From Euryarchaeota archaeon UBA82 (GTDB taxonomy: Archaea; Thermoplasmatota; Poseidoniia; Poseidoniales; Poseidoniaceae): 17,213 nucleotides of DNA. Positions 14,236 to 17,213 of this stretch are shown piece after piece. Both the position numbers and the translations under genes were made by a program. The notes beneath the pieces were generated by a model. That model was not told where the DNA came from, searched no databases, and worked only from the letters and a program-made list of their open reading frames with translations. The DNA lies in the NCBI GenBank assembly GCA_002496635.1, contig DAKQ01000030.1, positions 1 to 17,213 on the forward strand, given 5' to 3'. The stretch's first letter is position 1; each line of letters opens with the position of its first letter.

Positions 14236-15267
14236 TTCGGCCTTTGGCTGCAAGAAATTTGAAATCGCTTGAGCGGATTCATCAACATCTGATAAGTCGT
14301 GCATTAGTGTGCGAACAGATTTCGCACCAGGCAACCCTTTCGAGAACGCAATAGCGTGGCGCTGCATGGATTGCTTAGCAAGTCCAGTTGTTTCACGACA
14401 TAGTTCGACATATCGATCCCAACACCACCTTCGACTTGCGAATGCCTTTGAGGTGTCACTCATTGATTCCCATGACCCTTCATGTAACTGAACCCACGGT
14501 AATTCTGATTCCTCCATCCATCCTAATCCTACCTTGATTCTACCAAAAATATCTGGTCGCCCAATGGCAGCTCTTCCGATCATAAGTCCAGATGCATTTG
14601 TTAATTCGAGGCACCTTTGAGCACTTTGTGCATTGGTAATGTCTCCATTTGCTACGACTGGAATTTCAACTGCATTGACTGCAACCTGTATTGTTTCCCA
14701 GTCTGCAACTCCTGAGTAACGTTGTCTGAGGGTCCGTCCATGGATGCATAATCGTTGAGCACCTACCTTTTCCAGTGATTGACAAATATCAACAGCATTG
14801 TTTGGACCTTGGCCAGTCCCAAGGCGCATCTTTGCAGTTACAGGTATGTCGATTGCATCAACAATCTGTTCCACCATGGAAACAAGTTTCTGAGGTTCCC
14901 CCATCAATGCAGCACCAGCGCAGATATTGGTAACTTTTGGAGCAGGGCAACCAAAATTGAGATCGATAACATCTGCACTATCCTGGAGCATTGAAGCTGC
15001 AGTTACCATATCACTCATTTCACCTCCAAAAATTTGAGGAATAAATGGTGTTTCTCTTGGATCAGATTCCATTTTCCTCCATGAGGTCGTTGCTTCTCGG
15101 CTTAGTGCTGTACTGTTTGTGAATTCAGTAATCGTGATATCAGCGCCACATTCTTTGGCCAACAGACGATAAGGAAGGTCTGAGACTCCAGCCATAGGAG
15201 CAAGATAGAGGGGTCTTTCTTCACCTGACCAAGGTTCGAAAGTGTCGAATCCAATAGTGCTCATCAT
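14224..15267 (-). CDS. dus: tRNA-dihydrouridine synthase
   Basis: This is an FMN-dependent enzyme that reduces specific uridines in the tRNA D-loop region. The TIM-barrel signatures run in order: LAPMAGVSD (22-30), PQIFGG, DLNFGCPAPKV with the likely catalytic Cys107, AKMRLG with Lys146, IHGRT with His176, VVANGDI with the FMN-site Asn207/Gly208/Asp209, and GLMIGRAAIGRPDIF. The 347 residues fit the family. The ATG at 15267 overlaps the stop of the upstream winged-helix gene (ATGA), so the two are translationally coupled. A second in-frame ATG follows immediately at 15264. The 3' end overlaps the uS2 gene on the other strand by 12 nt. Confidence 0.95.
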   Translation of the reverse strand: MMSTIGFDTFEPWSGEERPLYLAPMAGVSDLPYRLLAKECGADITITEFTNSTALSREATTSWRKMESDPRETPFIPQIFGGEMSDMVTAASMLQDSADVIDLNFGCPAPKVTNICAGAALMGEPQKLVSMVEQIVDAIDIPVTAKMRLGTGQGPNNAVDICQSLEKVGAQRLCIHGRTLRQRYSGVADWETIQVAVNAVEIPVVANGDITNAQSAQRCLELTNASGLMIGRAAIGRPDIFGRIKVGLGWMEESELPWVQLHEGSWESMSDTSKAFASRRWCWDRYVELCRETTGLAKQSMQRHAIAFSKGLPGAKSVRTLMHDLSDVDESAQAISNFLQPKAESEG

Positions 15268-16382
15268 TCATCGCCTGTTGCTAACACTTCTTCGATCATG
15301 TCACCAACTCGTCGAATTCTTCGAAGAACTCGATCCAATCGAGCAATGACATTCTGCTTTGCTGCTTCAGAAGACTCACCAATCATCCGGTAACCGAGCG
15401 GTAATCGTCCACCAAGTAGATTCAGAAGCAGCATCTGATCGGTCGATGAAATCTCATTCATCGTCGTCTCAACAACCTCAACTGTGAGTTTCCCCTTCGC
15501 TAAGGGTTTGAGCAGCGATGCATGTTTACCCTCAGGAATCAATCGCATGAAACCTCCTTTCTTCAACATCCAGTCTTCCCCACGGCGTTGATGTTGAGTG
15601 ATCATAGCCGACCAGAGGGTCATTGGGAGTCGATCAGTTCTTGGTATTCGTTCAACCAGTCCACATGTTCTAAACCGTTCAAACATTCTTCCTAGACGTG
15701 CTTTCTGACCAGGTATTGCCTCATCCGCATCATCCAAAGAGATTGGAGTATCTGATTCAAGCAGCATCTTGAACAATTGTTCAGAAATCGAATCTTCCTT
15801 TAATTCATCACCAGGGCGTTCGCCTAACATTCCTAAATCGGCCATCCATTGAGTCAAAACACTTGCACCAACTTCTTGATTTGGAGGCCGATAATCAACG
15901 ATTGCAAGTGTGAGTAAGAGAGCAGCATCTTCTGGTAATTCATTCGGCAAACGGTCTCCATTTCGTTTCCAATAGGGATTCAAACGATTCATTTTTTGTT
16001 CAACCATTAACCGATACTGTGCTGAACACAACTCCAATGCTTGAGTTAATCCACCACCGCGAAGCATGTAGCGTCTCCAACCCTTTCCTTCATTTGCATA
16101 CGTAAGCAGACCCGAGTCGATAAGGCGAGTAAGGTGATGATTCAAAGCAGCAGGTGTCATTGCCAATTCATCTGCAAGCATTTGAGCATCCCAAGAATTT
16201 CCTGGATTTGGAAGAATGTGATCTCGAAGAAGGCGATGTATCGGTGATGCTGAACCATAATCTGCAGTAGCTTCCCCTTTTCTGCGAACAAAACAGAAGG
16301 ATTCTACCAGCCAACCAACCAATCGATCAATCGAGCGGTCGCTCGTCGGCATCGGTATCTCGTCTAACCGAACATTGAGCAT
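15264..16382 (-). CDS. Winged-helix domain protein coupled to dus
   Basis: A 372-residue soluble protein that I cannot assign to a named family. Residues about 46-110 form a helix-turn-helix with wing (SPIHRLLRDHI, WDAQMLADELAMTPAALNHHLTRLIDSGLLTY, then GKGWRRYML), typical of archaeal ArsR/MarR-like DNA-binding domains. A second winged-helix-like segment is likely at about 205-265 (EQLFKMLLE, ARLGRMFERFRTCGLVERI). The C-terminus (about 320-372) is helical and basic (RLDRVLRRIRRVGD). No membrane segment is seen. Its stop overlaps the dus start in ATGA, so the two are made from one transcript. It may regulate transcription or bind RNA alongside dus, but the sequence does not decide. Start ATG at 16382; an in-frame ATG at 16352 is an alternative. 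Confidence 0.75.
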   Translation of the reverse strand: MLNVRLDEIPMPTSDRSIDRLVGWLVESFCFVRRKGEATADYGSASPIHRLLRDHILPNPGNSWDAQMLADELAMTPAALNHHLTRLIDSGLLTYANEGKGWRRYMLRGGGLTQALELCSAQYRLMVEQKMNRLNPYWKRNGDRLPNELPEDAALLLTLAIVDYRPPNQEVGASVLTQWMADLGMLGERPGDELKEDSISEQLFKMLLESDTPISLDDADEAIPGQKARLGRMFERFRTCGLVERIPRTDRLPMTLWSAMITQHQRRGEDWMLKKGGFMRLIPEGKHASLLKPLAKGKLTVEVVETTMNEISSTDQMLLLNLLGGRLPLGYRMIGESSEAAKQNVIARLDRVLRRIRRVGDMIEEVLATGDE

Positions 16383-16384
16383 GG

Positions 16385-16418
16385 ACAGTCACATCCACCG
16401 ATGGTCTTTGAAGACTGT
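16385..16418. repeat. Inverted repeats before the dus-linked winged-helix gene
   Basis: ACAGTC (16385-16390) and GACTGT (16413-16418) form outer arms. GTCTT (16404-16408) and AAGAC (16411-16415) form a tight inner palindrome. They lie 3-36 nt upstream of the start codon of a DNA-binding protein gene, so an autoregulatory operator is possible. Confidence 0.35.
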
Positions 16419-16421
16419 GCA

Positions 16422-16450
16422 TCAATTGCTTTCCAGAAAGCGGTTATTGA
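16422..16450 (-). terminator. Hairpin just after the membrane regulator stop codon
   Basis: TCAAT (16422-16426) pairs with ATTGA (16446-16450), and inside them GCTTT (16428-16432) pairs with AAAGC (16437-16441) across a 4-nt loop. On the minus strand it starts 2 nt after the TGA of the winged-helix membrane gene. No T-run follows, so it may be a 3'-end processing or stability hairpin rather than a standard terminator. Confidence 0.4.
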
Positions 16451-16452
16451 AC

Positions 16453-17115
16453 TCACCGTTGTCTTCCATCATCCCATTGATATCGCAATCGTTCAGGACG
16501 TTGGAATGTCTCTGGTTCGATGTGAGGCCCAATTTCTAAACGATCTTGGCGAAGAATACCTCGACGACGTAGAACTTTCACTGCGGAATGAACGCTTGCT
16601 CGAGAACGTCCAATTCGTCGAGCAAGTTCTGCTTGAGTTCTTGGCGTTCCTTCCTCTAAAATATCATCAACAATTTGCCGTTGAACGGTGGACAAGCCGA
16701 TTGGTAGACTTGAAGCAACCATCTCTTGACTGGTTGACATCGTTTGTAAGATCTCAACTTGCGCAGGCCCTCCCGCAAAGTAACAGGTTCTTCCATTAAC
16801 GGGCATGACAGTAATACTACTTTCATTTTGCAAGACGTCAAGGTGATGTCGTAGGGTTCCATTAGCAGCACTGAGTTCATGTTGAAGTTCACGATAACAG
16901 AGCCCAGGGTGGCGCTCAAGGGTGCGTAAGACCCGTGTTCTGAACGGATGTTCAACTTGATGCCGTTTTGATGCAACGCCTCCAAAGGCGAATGCTGAGG
17001 CTGCAGATGCAGCGGCTACAACACCGTGGGCCAACCCGGTAACTCCGCCGGCAGCACCTGCAATTCCTGCAGCGAGCCATGGCCTCTGCCGAACCCATTG
17101 TGCAAGGAGTGCCAT
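16453..17115 (-). CDS. Membrane-anchored tandem winged-helix transcriptional regulator
   Basis: A 220-residue protein with an Ala/Gly-rich hydrophobic N-terminus (about 12-48, one or two membrane helices) followed by two winged-helix domains. The first spans about 55-115 (HPFRTRVLRTLERHPGLCYRELQHELSAANGTLRHHLDVL, ArsR-like). The second spans about 140-200 (VQRQIVDDILEEGTPRTQAELARRIGRSRASVHSAVKVLRRRGIL). This architecture is common among archaeal membrane-bound regulators that hold DNA near the membrane. Ligand and targets are unknown. It is transcribed toward the winged-helix/dus pair with a 70-nt gap holding two inverted repeats, so it may act on that operon or itself. A TATA-like box 26 nt before the ATG and the lack of a ribosome-binding site suggest a leaderless transcript. 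Confidence 0.85.
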   Translation of the reverse strand: MALLAQWVRQRPWLAAGIAGAAGGVTGLAHGVVAAASAASAFAFGGVASKRHQVEHPFRTRVLRTLERHPGLCYRELQHELSAANGTLRHHLDVLQNESSITVMPVNGRTCYFAGGPAQVEILQTMSTSQEMVASSLPIGLSTVQRQIVDDILEEGTPRTQAELARRIGRSRASVHSAVKVLRRRGILRQDRLEIGPHIEPETFQRPERLRYQWDDGRQR

Positions 17116-17137
17116 AAGTTTGGGTTTGCTTTTTGGT

Positions 17138-17145
17138 ATCTTAAA
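17138..17145 (-). promoter_or_regulatory. TATA-like box for a leaderless transcript
   Basis: On the minus strand this reads TTTAAGAT, centred about 26 nt upstream of the ATG at 17115. That is the archaeal TATA-to-start distance if transcription begins at the ATG. No Shine-Dalgarno-like sequence lies between. Confidence 0.5.
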
Positions 17146-17213
17146 CCATCGTCTCTTTGATTCTATGCGCTGATGATAGAACCCTTGTGGATTTTCATAA
17201 ATGCAACAAGTGG
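17146..17213. other. Right-edge region without an assignable gene
   Basis: It contains a small inverted repeat, TTCTAT (17161-17166) with ATAGAA (17176-17181). An ATG at 17173 opens a plus-strand frame that is still open at the window edge (13 full codons). This is too short to call. Confidence 0.3.

Noticed and set aside
17173..17213. Possible plus-strand gene start at the right edge
   Set aside because: Only 13 full codons are visible, without a ribosome-binding site or recognisable residues, so it cannot be supported.
1..17213. Mobile elements, integrases, attachment sites or a replication origin
   Set aside because: No transposase or integrase motifs, no terminal repeats, no iteron clusters and no Orc/Cdc6 gene were seen.

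Overview
The window looks like a chromosomal segment of a planktonic euryarchaeon, most probably Marine Group II (Candidatus Poseidoniales) or a close relative. The archaeal assignment is firm. It rests on aIF1A, a RIO1 kinase, a Pno1/Dim2-like KH protein, an archaeal-type uS2, tandem winged-helix membrane regulators and a TATA-like leaderless promoter. The Marine Group II assignment is inference from the mix of a complex I operon, large CARDB/Ig-like surface proteins with zinc ribbons, and moderate GC. Genes are packed tightly: neighbours overlap by a few bases, and no gap without a gene exceeds about 170 bases.

Left region (1-4359): the distal end of a complex I operon, with nuoL (5' end cut off by the window), nuoM and nuoN. 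These are the three antiporter-like proton-pumping membrane subunits, spaced 2 nt or less apart. The conserved pump Glu/Lys pairs are present in NuoM and NuoN. NuoL carries an unusual His/Asp-rich insertion. Two small tandem hairpins follow nuoN.

Translation/ribosome-biogenesis block (4411-6859): aIF1A with a long poly-Asp tail containing repeated DDLFG motifs, the RIO1 kinase, and, convergent to them, the KH-domain rRNA-processing protein. These three genes are commonly neighbours in archaea; here the third is inverted, and a perfect 13-bp inverted repeat spans the two facing stop codons.

Envelope block (6886-12339): two divergent secreted or anchored proteins. One is an Ig-like/CARDB-like surface protein on the minus strand. 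The other is a 939-residue CARDB protein with one transmembrane helix and three zinc ribbons. A small predicted lipoprotein follows.

Right region (12329-17213): a Cas4-like PD-(D/E)XK nuclease with four predicted transmembrane helices inserted in the middle of the nuclease fold, divergent from ribosomal protein uS2. Next come tRNA-dihydrouridine synthase, translationally coupled (ATGA) to an upstream winged-helix protein, and then a membrane-anchored tandem winged-helix regulator with a probable leaderless promoter. Inverted repeats occupy the intergenic spaces around these regulators. No rRNA, tRNA, CRISPR array, insertion sequence or integrase was found.

The best candidates for unusual biology are the membrane-embedded Cas4-like nuclease, the aIF1A tail whose motifs resemble the ribosomal stalk C-terminus, and the surface-sensor-like CARDB/zinc-ribbon protein.
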